Shown piece by piece: positions 48,349-57,121 of a stretch of 64,000 bases of DNA. The translations under genes and the position numbers were made by a program. Position 1 is the stretch's first letter; each line of letters begins with the position of its first letter. Below the pieces are notes generated by a model. It was not told the origin of the DNA, made no database searches, and worked only from the letters and a program-made list of their open reading frames with translations. The DNA comes from an uncultured beta proteobacterium. GTDB lineage: Bacteria; Pseudomonadota; Gammaproteobacteria; Burkholderiales; Burkholderiaceae_C. The DNA lies in contig CAIKMZ010000078.1 of the NCBI GenBank assembly GCA_903828665.1, positions 1-64,000 of the forward strand, read 5' to 3'.

Positions 48349-49053
48349 ATGAAATTGCTTGACCACCTGGAGGAATGGATCATCTCCTTCCTCATGGGGG
48401 GGGCGACGCTGCTGATCTTTATTTCCGTGCTGCATCGCTACCTTGCCAGTGCGCCAATCCCCTATCTTCAGGACTGGATGCTCTCGCTCAACCTCAGCTG
48501 GGCACAGGAACTGTGCATCATCATGTTCGTCTGGATGGCCAAGTTCGGCGCCGCCTATGGTGTGCGCACCGGCATCCACGTCGGCGTTGATGTGGTGGTC
48601 AACCGACTGGAAGAAAAGACCCGCGCCAAGTTTGTGCTGTTTGCCCTGCTGGCAGGCGCGCTGTTTACCGGCTCCATTGCCTACCTCGGCGCTCATTTCG
48701 TATGGGAAAACGGCGGCCACCATGACATCCTGAAATGGCTCGGCATAGATTTCGGCGACATCCCCGAAGGCCCCACCACGCCGGATCTGGAGTGGCCGAC
48801 CTGGATGGTGTACTGCGCCATTCCCTTTGGCTCCTCACTGATGTCGTTTCGCTTTCTGCAGGTGGCATGGAACTTTATGAAGACCGGCGAACTGCCGCAC
48901 CACGACCATGCTCATGTGGAAGGGGTTGAGGACGAAGCGCCGCTGGTCGGCGAAGTGCTGGCCGAAGGCGAGGAAATCACCCATGCCCACTTGGGCCAGG
49001 GTGACAAGGAATGGGCCAATAGCCATCCGAAAAACGGAGGCAACAAGCCATGA
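48349..49053 (+). CDS. dctQ: TRAP transporter small permease DctQ
   Basis: A 234-residue membrane protein with four transmembrane helices. The segment WAQELCIIMFVWMAKFGAAYGVRTGIHVGVD (quoted in part: FVWMAKFGAAYGVRTGIHV) is the family hallmark. The C-terminal tail is long, charged and histidine-rich (HHDHAHVEG), an extension beyond typical DctQ. CAGGAG precedes the start, and its stop overlaps the dctM start as ATGA. Confidence 0.92.
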   Translation: MKLLDHLEEWIISFLMGGATLLIFISVLHRYLASAPIPYLQDWMLSLNLSWAQELCIIMFVWMAKFGAAYGVRTGIHVGVDVVVNRLEEKTRAKFVLFALLAGALFTGSIAYLGAHFVWENGGHHDILKWLGIDFGDIPEGPTTPDLEWPTWMVYCAIPFGSSLMSFRFLQVAWNFMKTGELPHHDHAHVEGVEDEAPLVGEVLAEGEEITHAHLGQGDKEWANSHPKNGGNKP

Positions 49054-50333
49054 ACGCTTCCATTCTTTTTGGGCTCTTGATCGCGCTCATGCTCACGGGC
49101 ATGCCGATCTCGATCTCGCTCGGGCTGACGGTACTGACCTTTATCCTGACCTTCACGCAGGTTCCGCTGGAAGCGGTGGCGCTCAAGCTGTTTACCGGCA
49201 TCGAGAAATGGGAAATCATGGCGATTCCCTTCTTCATCCTGGCCGGCAATTTCCTGACCCATGGCGGCGTGGCGCGGCGCATGATCAACTTTGCCACATC
49301 TGTGGTCGGGCACATGCATGGCGGCTTGGCACTGGCTTCGATTCTGGCCTGCGCCATGTTCGCCCTGGTCTGCGGCTCCAGCGTGGCCACCGTCGTGGCG
49401 ATTGGCTCGATCGTGCTGCCAGCGATGGTGGCGCACGGTTACCCGATGGCCTTTGGTGCCGGCGTCATGATCACTGCCGGTTCACTCGGCATCCTGATGC
49501 TGCCCAGCATTCCGAAGGTGATCTACGCGATTTCGACCAACACATCGATTGGCGCCCTGTTCGTCGCCGGTCTGCTGCCCGGCATCATGCTGGCTTTGAT
49601 GCTCGGATTTGTAACTTGGTATATCGCCAAGAAAAACAACTACCCGCGCATGAAGAAGGCCACCTGGATGGAGCGCCTCAAGTTCTTCAAGGACAGCGTG
49701 TGGGGTCTGATGCTGGTGGTGATCATCGTCGGCGGCATCTACTCGGGCATCTTCACCGCAACCGAAGCGGCGGCCATGGCAGCGGTGTATTCCTTCTTTG
49801 TCTCGATCTTTGTCTACAAGGACATGGGCATGAAGGACGTGCCCAAGGTGTTGCGCGACTCGGCCAATATGTCGGCCATGCTGCTCTACATCATCACCAA
49901 TGCAGCGCTGTTCTCCTTCGTGCTGGCCAACGAGAATCTGCCGCACCGCCTGGCAGACTGGATCCTGAGCATGCACCTGGGACAAACCGGCTTCCTGTTT
50001 GTCGTCAATCTGATCTTGCTGGCAGCCGGCAACTTCATGGAGCCGTCGTCGATCATCCTGATCATGGCGCCGATCTTCTTCCCGGCCGCCATGCAGTTGG
50101 GCATCAACCCGGTGCACTTCGGTATCCTGATTGACGTCAACATGGAAGTCGGACTGTGCCACCCACCGGTGGGGCTGAACCTCTATGTGGCCTCCGGCAT
50201 CTCGCGCCTGGGTATTACCGAACTGACGAAGGCGGTGTTGCCCTGGTTGGGGACCATGATCGTGTTCCTGGTCATCGTCACCTACTGGCCATGGCTGACA
50301 CTGGTACTGCCACGGGCGCTGGGCATGCTGTAA
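49050..50333 (+). CDS. dctM: TRAP transporter large permease DctM
   Basis: A 427-residue permease with about twelve helices that forms the sodium-driven translocation path. The family pattern is clear: FFILAGNFLTHGGVARRMINFA, then a GSSVATVVAIGSIVLPAMV block, and the late GLCHPPVGLNLYVASGI (quoted in part). It is the last gene of the dctPPQM unit, which a strong terminator follows. Substrates are expected to be succinate, fumarate and malate. Confidence 0.95.
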   Translation: MNASILFGLLIALMLTGMPISISLGLTVLTFILTFTQVPLEAVALKLFTGIEKWEIMAIPFFILAGNFLTHGGVARRMINFATSVVGHMHGGLALASILACAMFALVCGSSVATVVAIGSIVLPAMVAHGYPMAFGAGVMITAGSLGILMLPSIPKVIYAISTNTSIGALFVAGLLPGIMLALMLGFVTWYIAKKNNYPRMKKATWMERLKFFKDSVWGLMLVVIIVGGIYSGIFTATEAAAMAAVYSFFVSIFVYKDMGMKDVPKVLRDSANMSAMLLYIITNAALFSFVLANENLPHRLADWILSMHLGQTGFLFVVNLILLAAGNFMEPSSIILIMAPIFFPAAMQLGINPVHFGILIDVNMEVGLCHPPVGLNLYVASGISRLGITELTKAVLPWLGTMIVFLVIVTYWPWLTLVLPRALGML

Positions 50334-50360
50334 TCCATTGGACGTGCCAGTCCGAAACCC

Positions 50361-50386
50361 AAGCCCGGCTCCGGCCGGGCTTTTTT
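50361..50386 (+). terminator. Rho-independent terminator after dctM
   Basis: A nine-bp stem (50361-50369 with 50374-50382) is followed by a T-run to 50386. It ends the dctPQM unit. The ATG of the next gene begins only 12 bases later. Confidence 0.88.
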
Positions 50387-50398
50387 ATCGATGCCGCA

Positions 50399-51415
50399 AT
50401 GTTGTCCACCCTGATCTTCGTCTTTATCTTTTGCGTCGTTGCCGTGCTGGTCTACATGGGCCGCTACAGCGGTCGTGTGCGACTGGAACAAACACGGCTG
50501 ATCGATGCGCCGCTGGCGGCGGTCTACGCGATGGTTGCCGATTTGCACCAGTGGCAACTATGGAACCCCTGGCTCGCAGCAGAGTCAGGCGCTACGTCAA
50601 CGTTCTATGGCAATGCCGATGGCAAGGGCAGCCGTTGTGCCTGGGACAGTGCGACGATGGGGACCGGAACGATTGAACAGATTCGCCTGCAAGCACCTGA
50701 ACGCATCGAGCAGCTTGTGCGCTTGCGCCATCCGTTCACGGTGTCTGGACGGAGCTACTGGACCTTTGACGATCAGGATGGCAAGACCCAGGTCACTTGG
50801 GGCCTGCGTGGACGCGTTGCGTTTTCGATGCGCGCCTTTGCCGCCACCGTGAAGGGCTCGCTGGCGCTCGATTGCCGCCATGCACTGAACCAACTCGCCA
50901 GCTTGCTGGAACCCGCAACTGCAGCGCGTTATGAAATCGTTCACCTGGGCGTGCGTGACGTCCCGTCCATCCGCTATGTCTACCGCCATTACCAGGGGTC
51001 CATCAACGGTCTGCCACAAGCGATGCACGACGTCACAGCCGAACTGCGTCAGCAATTGGCCACCGCCGGTGTGCCAGTCGCCGGCTCGCCGCTGGCGATC
51101 TACTACAAGACCAACATCAAATTACGGACCACCAGTTGCCACATCGGCATACCCATCGCTACGCCGGACGATTTCGATGCCTTTCCAGTACGCGAACTGG
51201 CACCACACCGCGCCTACGTGGTGCGGCTCAAGGGCCACCGTGCAGCGCTTGAGATCGCGTGGTTTTACGCCATGCAACGCCTGGTCGCCAAAAAAATTGC
51301 GCCTGATCAGCGCCTGCCGCCATTCGAAAGCTATCTGGTCGATGACGACCATGCGACGGGCAACGGCGCGGTGACGGAACTGTACTTGCCGGTCCGGCCA
51401 TTGGTCGCCGGCTGA
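50399..51415 (+). CDS. Membrane-anchored SRPBCC-GyrI-like protein
   Basis: A 338-residue protein with three parts. Residues about 4-22 are a hydrophobic anchor (LIFVFIFCVVAVLVYMG). Residues about 28-175 form an SRPBCC/polyketide-cyclase-like ligand-binding domain (IDAPLAAVYAMVADLHQWQLWNPW, shortened here). Residues about 180-338 resemble the GyrI/AraC effector-binding fold, which in other proteins binds small ligands. No catalytic motif is evident. The start codon is 12 bases after the dctM terminator, and there is no clear ribosome-binding site, so its expression is unclear. The combination is found in uncharacterised proteins of this kind. Confidence 0.75.
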   Translation: MLSTLIFVFIFCVVAVLVYMGRYSGRVRLEQTRLIDAPLAAVYAMVADLHQWQLWNPWLAAESGATSTFYGNADGKGSRCAWDSATMGTGTIEQIRLQAPERIEQLVRLRHPFTVSGRSYWTFDDQDGKTQVTWGLRGRVAFSMRAFAATVKGSLALDCRHALNQLASLLEPATAARYEIVHLGVRDVPSIRYVYRHYQGSINGLPQAMHDVTAELRQQLATAGVPVAGSPLAIYYKTNIKLRTTSCHIGIPIATPDDFDAFPVRELAPHRAYVVRLKGHRAALEIAWFYAMQRLVAKKIAPDQRLPPFESYLVDDDHATGNGAVTELYLPVRPLVAG

Positions 51416-51449
51416 CTTCACTTCACCCAGCCGCCTGATAATTGGCGCC

Positions 51450-53786
51450 ATGCTTACCCCATTGCGCCGATTGACTGACCCGCTACGACCACGGCCCGGC
51501 ATCCTGCTGGGCTTTGTTTTGCTTGCCCATCTGACCGGGGCACAGGCCCAGAGCAAGCCGGCCGAGCCGACCGCAAGCGGGGACCAGACCCCACCTGCAA
51601 CGACCGACGCCGCGACCCCCGCCAAGCCGCCCGCGCGACCGGCCGCACCGCGCAAGGCCGGCGAACTCAAGCCGGTCACCATCGTTGGCGCGGCAGTCAA
51701 TGAAACCGAGGACCGGCGCCAGTCAACCGCCAGCAAGATCATCGTCGGGCGCGACGAGATCGAGCGCTTCGGCGACGACACCATGGGCGAGCTGCTCAAG
51801 CGCCTGCCCGGTGTCACGATGCCCGGCAGACCGGGCCGCGGCGGCGCGCCGCGCATGCGGGGACTCGGCGGCGGCTACACCCAGATCCTAATCGACGGCG
51901 AACCGGCGCCGCGCGGCTTCTCGCTCGATGAGCTCTCGCCCGAGCAGGTCGAGCGGATCGAAATCCTGCGCGCGCCGACGGCCGAAACCGGCGCGCGCGC
52001 CATCGCCGGCACCATCAACATCGTCACGCGCGGCGGCTACAGCAAGAAACTCAACGACCTGCGCGTGGGCGCCGGCTTCGAAAACGGCAACACGCAACCG
52101 GGCTTTTCCTGGACGCGCAACGACACGGCCGGGCCCTGGACCTACAACCTCTCGGTATCGGCCCAGCACCACGCGCGTAAGAACGACAGCGTGAGCGAAA
52201 CCCTCACCGAGAACCTGGTCACCGGCGAAGTCATTGACCAGACCGAGCGCACGCTGTCCATGGGCCAGCACAACGGCATGCAGGCCAATGCGCGCCTGCA
52301 GTGGCGCGGCGACGGCGGCGACGTGCTGGTGCTCACGCCCATGATCGTGCATTCCGAGGGCAGCAGCACCAGCAGTTCGACCCTGCTGCAAACGGGCGGC
52401 ATCACGCCCTACGACAGCAGCGCGGGCTCGGGCAGCAGCCGCTTCACCAGCCTGCGCCTGGGCAGCCAGTGGACGCACCGGTTGCAGGACGGCGGCAACT
52501 GGCTGGTGCGCGCCAACCTGAGCCGGAACGACTGGGACAACGCCGCGCTGCGCCAGAACTTCGGCGGCGCCGGACCTTCGCAGGGGCTGTCCGACATTCA
52601 ATCGAACCAGCACGACCTCAACTTCAGCCTCAACGCCAAGCTGACCAAGACCCTGGCCGACGAGCACAGCCTGGTCAGCGGCATCGAACTGCAGACCAAC
52701 CGGCGCACCGAGGTGGCCAGTGTGCTGCAGGACGGCCAGTCGCCGCTGACCGAGTTCGACGGCAACCTCACGGCCTCCACCTTGCGCGCCGCGCTATTCG
52801 CGCAGGACGAATGGTCGATCACGCCACGCTTGGCCGCCCATGCCGGCTTGCGCTGGGAAGGAATCGCGACCCAGGGCACACCATCGGCCGGCACGCCTGA
52901 CGTCTCGAACCGCAGCAGCGTTCTCACGCCCTTGCTGCACGCGGTCTGGAAGCTCGATGACAAGAGCCAAGACCAGGTCCGCGCCAGCCTGACGCGCAGC
53001 TACCGCTCGCCCAACCTGCAGGACCTGATCGCGCGCCCGAGCATCAACAGCATGTTCCCGGGGCGGGGCGCCAACGACGAGATCCACCCGGACCGCGCCG
53101 GCAATCCGGCGCTGCTGCCGGAACTGGCCAGCGGCCTGGACATCGCCTTCGAACGCTACCTGCCGGGCAGCGGCATGCTCAGCGCCAACCTGTTCTACCG
53201 CCACATCAACAACCTGATGCGCAGCCAGACGGTGCTCGAGACCGTCTCCTGGGCCGATGTGCCGCGCTGGGTTGCGCGCATGCAGAACGTCGGCGACGCG
53301 ATCACCCAGGGCATCGAACTCGAGGCCAAATTCCGCGCCAGCGACCTCTGGCCCGATGCGCCGCGCATCGACGTGCGCAGCAACCTCAGCATGTTTGCGT
53401 CGCGCGTGCAAGGCGTGAGCGCGCCCGACAACCGGCTCTCGCAACAACCTGACGCCACCGCCAACCTCGGCGCTGACTACCGCTTGCGCGACCTGCCCAT
53501 GAGCTTTGGCGGCAACCTCAACTGGACCCCCGGCTATACGACACGCCTGAGCGACGACCAGCGCATCTGGCAGGGCGCCAAGCTGGTGCTCGACGCCTTT
53601 GTCCTGTGGACCATCAACCCGAACAGCGCGCTGCGCGTTTCACTGGGCAACATGGCAGCGCGCGACTATGTGTCCAGCAACACGCTGGAGTCGGTGAACA
53701 GCAGCGGGCAAGCGGTGCGCGAGAGCGTGACCAGCACGCAGCCGTCCTGGCCCAGCCTGCAGGTACGTCTCGAACTCAAGCTCTGA
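51450..53786 (+). CDS. TonB-dependent outer-membrane receptor
   Basis: A 778-residue receptor. A signal peptide (ILLGFVLLAHLTGAQA) precedes an alanine/proline-rich linker to about residue 70. The plug domain includes DTMGELLKRLPGVTMPG and GYTQILIDGEPAPRGFSLDEL, and the 22-strand barrel follows, ending in LQVRLELKL with an unusual terminal leucine instead of phenylalanine or tryptophan. Proteins of this kind carry iron chelates, cobalamin or sugars; the substrate is not visible. It is followed 14 bases later by an ROK kinase gene, which hints at carbohydrate uptake. It is not close to any TonB, ExbB or ExbD gene. Confidence 0.85.
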   Translation: MLTPLRRLTDPLRPRPGILLGFVLLAHLTGAQAQSKPAEPTASGDQTPPATTDAATPAKPPARPAAPRKAGELKPVTIVGAAVNETEDRRQSTASKIIVGRDEIERFGDDTMGELLKRLPGVTMPGRPGRGGAPRMRGLGGGYTQILIDGEPAPRGFSLDELSPEQVERIEILRAPTAETGARAIAGTINIVTRGGYSKKLNDLRVGAGFENGNTQPGFSWTRNDTAGPWTYNLSVSAQHHARKNDSVSETLTENLVTGEVIDQTERTLSMGQHNGMQANARLQWRGDGGDVLVLTPMIVHSEGSSTSSSTLLQTGGITPYDSSAGSGSSRFTSLRLGSQWTHRLQDGGNWLVRANLSRNDWDNAALRQNFGGAGPSQGLSDIQSNQHDLNFSLNAKLTKTLADEHSLVSGIELQTNRRTEVASVLQDGQSPLTEFDGNLTASTLRAALFAQDEWSITPRLAAHAGLRWEGIATQGTPSAGTPDVSNRSSVLTPLLHAVWKLDDKSQDQVRASLTRSYRSPNLQDLIARPSINSMFPGRGANDEIHPDRAGNPALLPELASGLDIAFERYLPGSGMLSANLFYRHINNLMRSQTVLETVSWADVPRWVARMQNVGDAITQGIELEAKFRASDLWPDAPRIDVRSNLSMFASRVQGVSAPDNRLSQQPDATANLGADYRLRDLPMSFGGNLNWTPGYTTRLSDDQRIWQGAKLVLDAFVLWTINPNSALRVSLGNMAARDYVSSNTLESVNSSGQAVRESVTSTQPSWPSLQVRLELKL

Positions 53787-53800
53787 CCCGACCCTTCACC

Positions 53801-54793
53801 ATGAACGATAACACCCTGCCTGACTGTTTCCAGCTTCCGGTTGACGCCGCCCCGGTCGCCTGTGTCGACGTTGGTGGCACCAAGCTGGCAGTCAGCGTGG
53901 TCGATGCACGCGGTGTGCTGGCTCGCCTGGTCGAGCCGACTGCGAAAGAGGGCGCCCACGACGCGCTGGCGCTGCAGATCATCCGCATGCTGGAGCAAAG
54001 CTGCCAGAACGCCGATGTCGAGCCCGATGCGCTGTGCGCCGTCGGCGTGTCGTCCTGCGGTCCGTTCTTGATGCGCGCGGGCTGTGTGGAATTGGCCGCA
54101 CCCAACATATGCGGCGGCATGGCCGGCCCGGCGCGCGGCCTGCCCAATGACTGGCACACGGCCTTGCTCGAAGCACCGCTGCGTCAGCGTTGGTCCAGGG
54201 TGCGCGTCGAGAATGACGCCGTCGCGGCACTCGCGGCCGAGCGCCGCTGGGGCGCGCTGCGGGAAGCCACAGAGCCGCTGGCCAACTGTGCCTACGTAAC
54301 CTGGAGCACCGGCATCGGTGTCGGCCTGTGCGTGGACGGCCATCTGCTGCGCGGCAAGAACGGCAACGCGGGACACGCTGGCCATCTGTTTGTCTGCGAC
54401 AACATGGATGCGCTGTGCGGCTGCGGCAATGTTGGCGACGTCGAGGGACTGATCGCCGGCAATGCCATCTCACGCCGCTTTGCGCACCTGGGCTACGCCG
54501 ACGCGGCCGCGCTCTTTGCCGCGGCCCAGAGCGGCGACGGGCGCGCGGCGGCGCTGATCGATGAACTGTGCCGCATCATGGGCCGCGCCCTGTACGACCT
54601 GATCGTGACGCTCGACCTGCAGCGCATCAGCATTGGCGGCAGCGTGTTCTGGCATCACCGCGAACTGCTGCTGCCCAAGCTGCGCGCCCAGATTCAAGGC
54701 AAGCTCGCGGCCTTGACCGACGGCTGCGGCATCGTGAGCGCCGGCCTGGGCCAGCGTGTCGGCGATTTCGCCGCGTTGGCCCTGGTTGCCTAA
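53801..54793 (+). CDS. ROK-family sugar kinase with altered zinc motif
   Basis: A 330-residue kinase of the ROK family (glucokinase, fructokinase, N-acetyl-mannosamine kinase). The ATP-binding motif CVDVGGTKLAVSVVD opens the protein, and the catalytic aspartate is in VENDAVAALAAERRW. The usual zinc site CxCGxxGCxE reads CGCGNVGDVE here, with aspartate in place of the last cysteine; another cysteine nearby (FVCDNM) might compensate. It begins 14 bases after the TonB-dependent receptor stop, so the two are likely an operon. Its end overlaps the convergent nicotinamidase end by four bases. Confidence 0.85.
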   Translation: MNDNTLPDCFQLPVDAAPVACVDVGGTKLAVSVVDARGVLARLVEPTAKEGAHDALALQIIRMLEQSCQNADVEPDALCAVGVSSCGPFLMRAGCVELAAPNICGGMAGPARGLPNDWHTALLEAPLRQRWSRVRVENDAVAALAAERRWGALREATEPLANCAYVTWSTGIGVGLCVDGHLLRGKNGNAGHAGHLFVCDNMDALCGCGNVGDVEGLIAGNAISRRFAHLGYADAAALFAAAQSGDGRAAALIDELCRIMGRALYDLIVTLDLQRISIGGSVFWHHRELLLPKLRAQIQGKLAALTDGCGIVSAGLGQRVGDFAALALVA

Positions 54794-55524
54794 GCCAGTT
54801 CGAAATCGGCCGACTGGACGCGCTTGACGCCCTTGGCCGTCATCTGCTTCCAGGCCGCGGCGAGAGAACCATTGAGGTCGATGCCGCGCGTGGCATCCTC
54901 GATCACATAGACCTCAAAGCCCAGCCGGCGCGCGTCCATCGCGGTCCAGGCGACGCAGAAATCCGTTGCGAGACCGGTCACGAACACGGTCTTGATGCCG
55001 CGCTGCTTGAGGTAGCCGGCCAGGCCGGTCGCAGTCTTGTGATCGGCTTCCTCGAAGGCCGAGTAGCTGTCGACCGCCTTGTGATATCCCTTGCGCACAA
55101 TGATCTGGGCCGTCGGCAGTTTAAGGTCCTTGTGCAGCGCCGCGTCGTCCGTTCCCTGCACGCAATGGTCGGGCCACAGCACCTGCGTGCCATAGGAGAG
55201 CTTGGTGGTCTCGAACACCTTCTTGCCCGCGTAGCTGCTGGCAAAGGAGGCGTGGCCCTGGGTATGCCAGTCCTGCGTGACGACGATGTTCTCGAAGGCG
55301 CCGGCGAGCTTGTTGATGATGGGCACCACTTCGGCGCCCTTGTTGACGGGCAGCGTGCCGCCCTCGATAAAACAGTTCTGCACATCGACCACGATGAGCG
55401 CGGAGTTGGACGCGGGCTTGATTTTTCCTGCGGCCAGCACGCTGCCGGCCAGGCCCAGACCGAGGCCGCCCATGAGGCCTACGGTTGCCGATTTCAAAAG
55501 GGTTCTGCGTTGCGGACGGTACAT
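54790..55524 (-). CDS. Nicotinamidase, Tat-exported
   Basis: This enzyme hydrolyses nicotinamide to nicotinate and ammonia. The 244-residue protein begins with a twin-arginine signal (QRRTLLKSATVG, arginines 6 and 7), a hydrophobic stretch and an AAGK cleavage region, so it should act in the periplasm. The catalytic triad is D47 (VVDVQN), K145 (VRKGYH) and C190 (TGLATDFCV). The metal ligands D85, H87 and H91 lie in TQDWHTQGHASF, and WPDHCVQGT is also typical. AAGGAG precedes 55524. It lies 47 bases after livF and appears to be the last gene of the candidate N-heterocycle operon. Most nicotinamidases are cytoplasmic, so export is noteworthy. Confidence 0.85.
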   Translation of the reverse strand: MYRPQRRTLLKSATVGLMGGLGLGLAGSVLAAGKIKPASNSALIVVDVQNCFIEGGTLPVNKGAEVVPIINKLAGAFENIVVTQDWHTQGHASFASSYAGKKVFETTKLSYGTQVLWPDHCVQGTDDAALHKDLKLPTAQIIVRKGYHKAVDSYSAFEEADHKTATGLAGYLKQRGIKTVFVTGLATDFCVAWTAMDARRLGFEVYVIEDATRGIDLNGSLAAAWKQMTAKGVKRVQSADFELA

Positions 55525-55571
55525 TGTGAGCTCCTTGGTGGGTGGAAAAAATGACGCCATGAACGAAACAC

Positions 55572-56312
55572 TCACACGCTCAGATAAGCGCGCCGCACCT
55601 CGTCGTTGTGCGAGAGCTCCTTCATGGTCGCCTGATAACGAATCTGCCCCTTCTCGAGCACATAGGCCCGATCGGAGACCAACTCGGCAAAATGCATGTT
55701 CTGTTCAGACAGCAGAATACTCACGCCTTGCGCCTTGAGCGCCAGGATCATGTGGGCCATCTGCTCCACAATCACCGGCGCCACGCCCTCGGAGGGCTCG
55801 TCGAGCAGAACCAGGTACGGGTTGCCCATCAGCGTGCGCGCGACGGTGAGCATCTGCTGCTCGCCGCCACTCATGCTGCCGCCCATGCGATTGGGCATTT
55901 CACCCAGGTTCGGAAACAGCTGGAACAGGCGCTCGAAGGTCCACAGCGGCGCGGCGCTGCCGTCGGCCCAGTGGCGCGCGGCCTGCTGTCCCACCACCAG
56001 GTTCTCCATCACCGTCAGATCCGTGAAGATACGCCGGTCTTCCGGCACATAACCCAGGCCCAGTCGCGCCGCCTGGTGGGGCTCGCTGCGCGAGATGTCG
56101 TGACCCATGAACTTCACCGTGCCGCGCCGCTTGGCCAGCATGCCGATCAAGGCCTTGAGCGTGGTCGACTTGCCGGCGCCATTGCGCCCCATCAGCGCCA
56201 CGACTTCGCCGCGAGCGACCGTGAGCTCGACGTCGTAGAGGATCTGCGCCGCGCCATACCAGGCCGCAAGACCTTGGGCTTCGAGCAGTATTTCTCCCGT
56301 GGCGGCCATCAT
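55572..56312 (-). CDS. livF: Branched-chain-type ABC transporter ATPase LivF
   Basis: A 246-residue ATPase of the LivF class. Walker A is GRNGAGKST, the signature is SGGEQQMLTVARTL, and Walker B is YLVLLDEPSEG. The ATG at 56312 overlaps the livG stop, so the two are coupled. Upstream sequence in the same frame is shadow. It works with livG and the fused permease to import the ligand of the binding protein at 59114-60319. Confidence 0.93.
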   Translation of the reverse strand: MMAATGEILLEAQGLAAWYGAAQILYDVELTVARGEVVALMGRNGAGKSTTLKALIGMLAKRRGTVKFMGHDISRSEPHQAARLGLGYVPEDRRIFTDLTVMENLVVGQQAARHWADGSAAPLWTFERLFQLFPNLGEMPNRMGGSMSGGEQQMLTVARTLMGNPYLVLLDEPSEGVAPVIVEQMAHMILALKAQGVSILLSEQNMHFAELVSDRAYVLEKGQIRYQATMKELSHNDEVRRAYLSV

Positions 56313-57121
56313 GCTTTCCCCCCGGCCACTTCGGCGCTCAGTCTCTCGAAGGTCTTGCCGCTGCCGAAGTAGACCTCCTGCACCTTGGGGTGGTCGCGGA
56401 TGTCGAGCGGCGCGCCCTCGGCGATCAGGCGCCCGCGCGCCAGCACGATCATGCGGTCGGCATAGGCGAACACCACATCCATGCTGTGCTCGGTGAACAG
56501 CACCGCCATGTTGCGGTCGATCACCAGTTGCTTGGTCAGCGCCATCAGTTCGTTGCGCTCCTTGGGCGCCATGCCCGCCGTGGGCTCGTCCATCAGCAGC
56601 AGCTTGGGGTCGTTGGCCATGGCGATCGCCAGTTCGACGCGCTTGACGTCGCCGTAGGCCAGCACATTGCAGGAGCGCTCGGCCTGTGATTTCATGCCGA
56701 CGAGATCGAGCACCGCCAGGGCGTCGTCGCGCCGGTAATCGGTGGCGCGGCGCCACATCGAAAACAGCTTGCCGTCCTGCGACAGCAGCGCCATCTGCAC
56801 GTTCTCCACCACGGTCAGCGAGGCAAAGGTCTCGGCGATCTGGAAGGTGCGGCCAACGCCGCGGCGCCAGATCTCGCGCGGCTTGCGTCCCACCAGTTCC
56901 TGGCCATCGAGCTGGATCGAGCCGCTGTCGGCGCGCAACTGCCCGTTGACCATGTTGAAGGTGGTCGATTTGCCAGCGCCATTGGGCCCGATCAGCGCCA
57001 GCAACTCGCCGGCGGCGAGGTCGAAATGAATGCCATCGACCGCGCGCACGCCGCCGAAGGATTTGCCCAGACCGGCAACGCGCAACAGCGGCACCGAGGC
57101 AGTCGCTGCAAGCGCGCTCAT
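56309..57121 (-). CDS. livG: Branched-chain-type ABC transporter ATPase LivG
   Basis: A 270-residue ATPase with Walker A GPNGAGKST, the Q-loop in RTFQIAETFASLT, Walker B LLLMDEPTAGM and the switch histidine in FTEHSMDVVF. The signature segment reads LAYGDVKRVELAIA, a variant of the common LSYGxQR form. Its start overlaps the permease stop, and its stop overlaps the livF start. Confidence 0.93.
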   Translation of the reverse strand: MSALAATASVPLLRVAGLGKSFGGVRAVDGIHFDLAAGELLALIGPNGAGKSTTFNMVNGQLRADSGSIQLDGQELVGRKPREIWRRGVGRTFQIAETFASLTVVENVQMALLSQDGKLFSMWRRATDYRRDDALAVLDLVGMKSQAERSCNVLAYGDVKRVELAIAMANDPKLLLMDEPTAGMAPKERNELMALTKQLVIDRNMAVLFTEHSMDVVFAYADRMIVLARGRLIAEGAPLDIRDHPKVQEVYFGSGKTFERLSAEVAGGKA

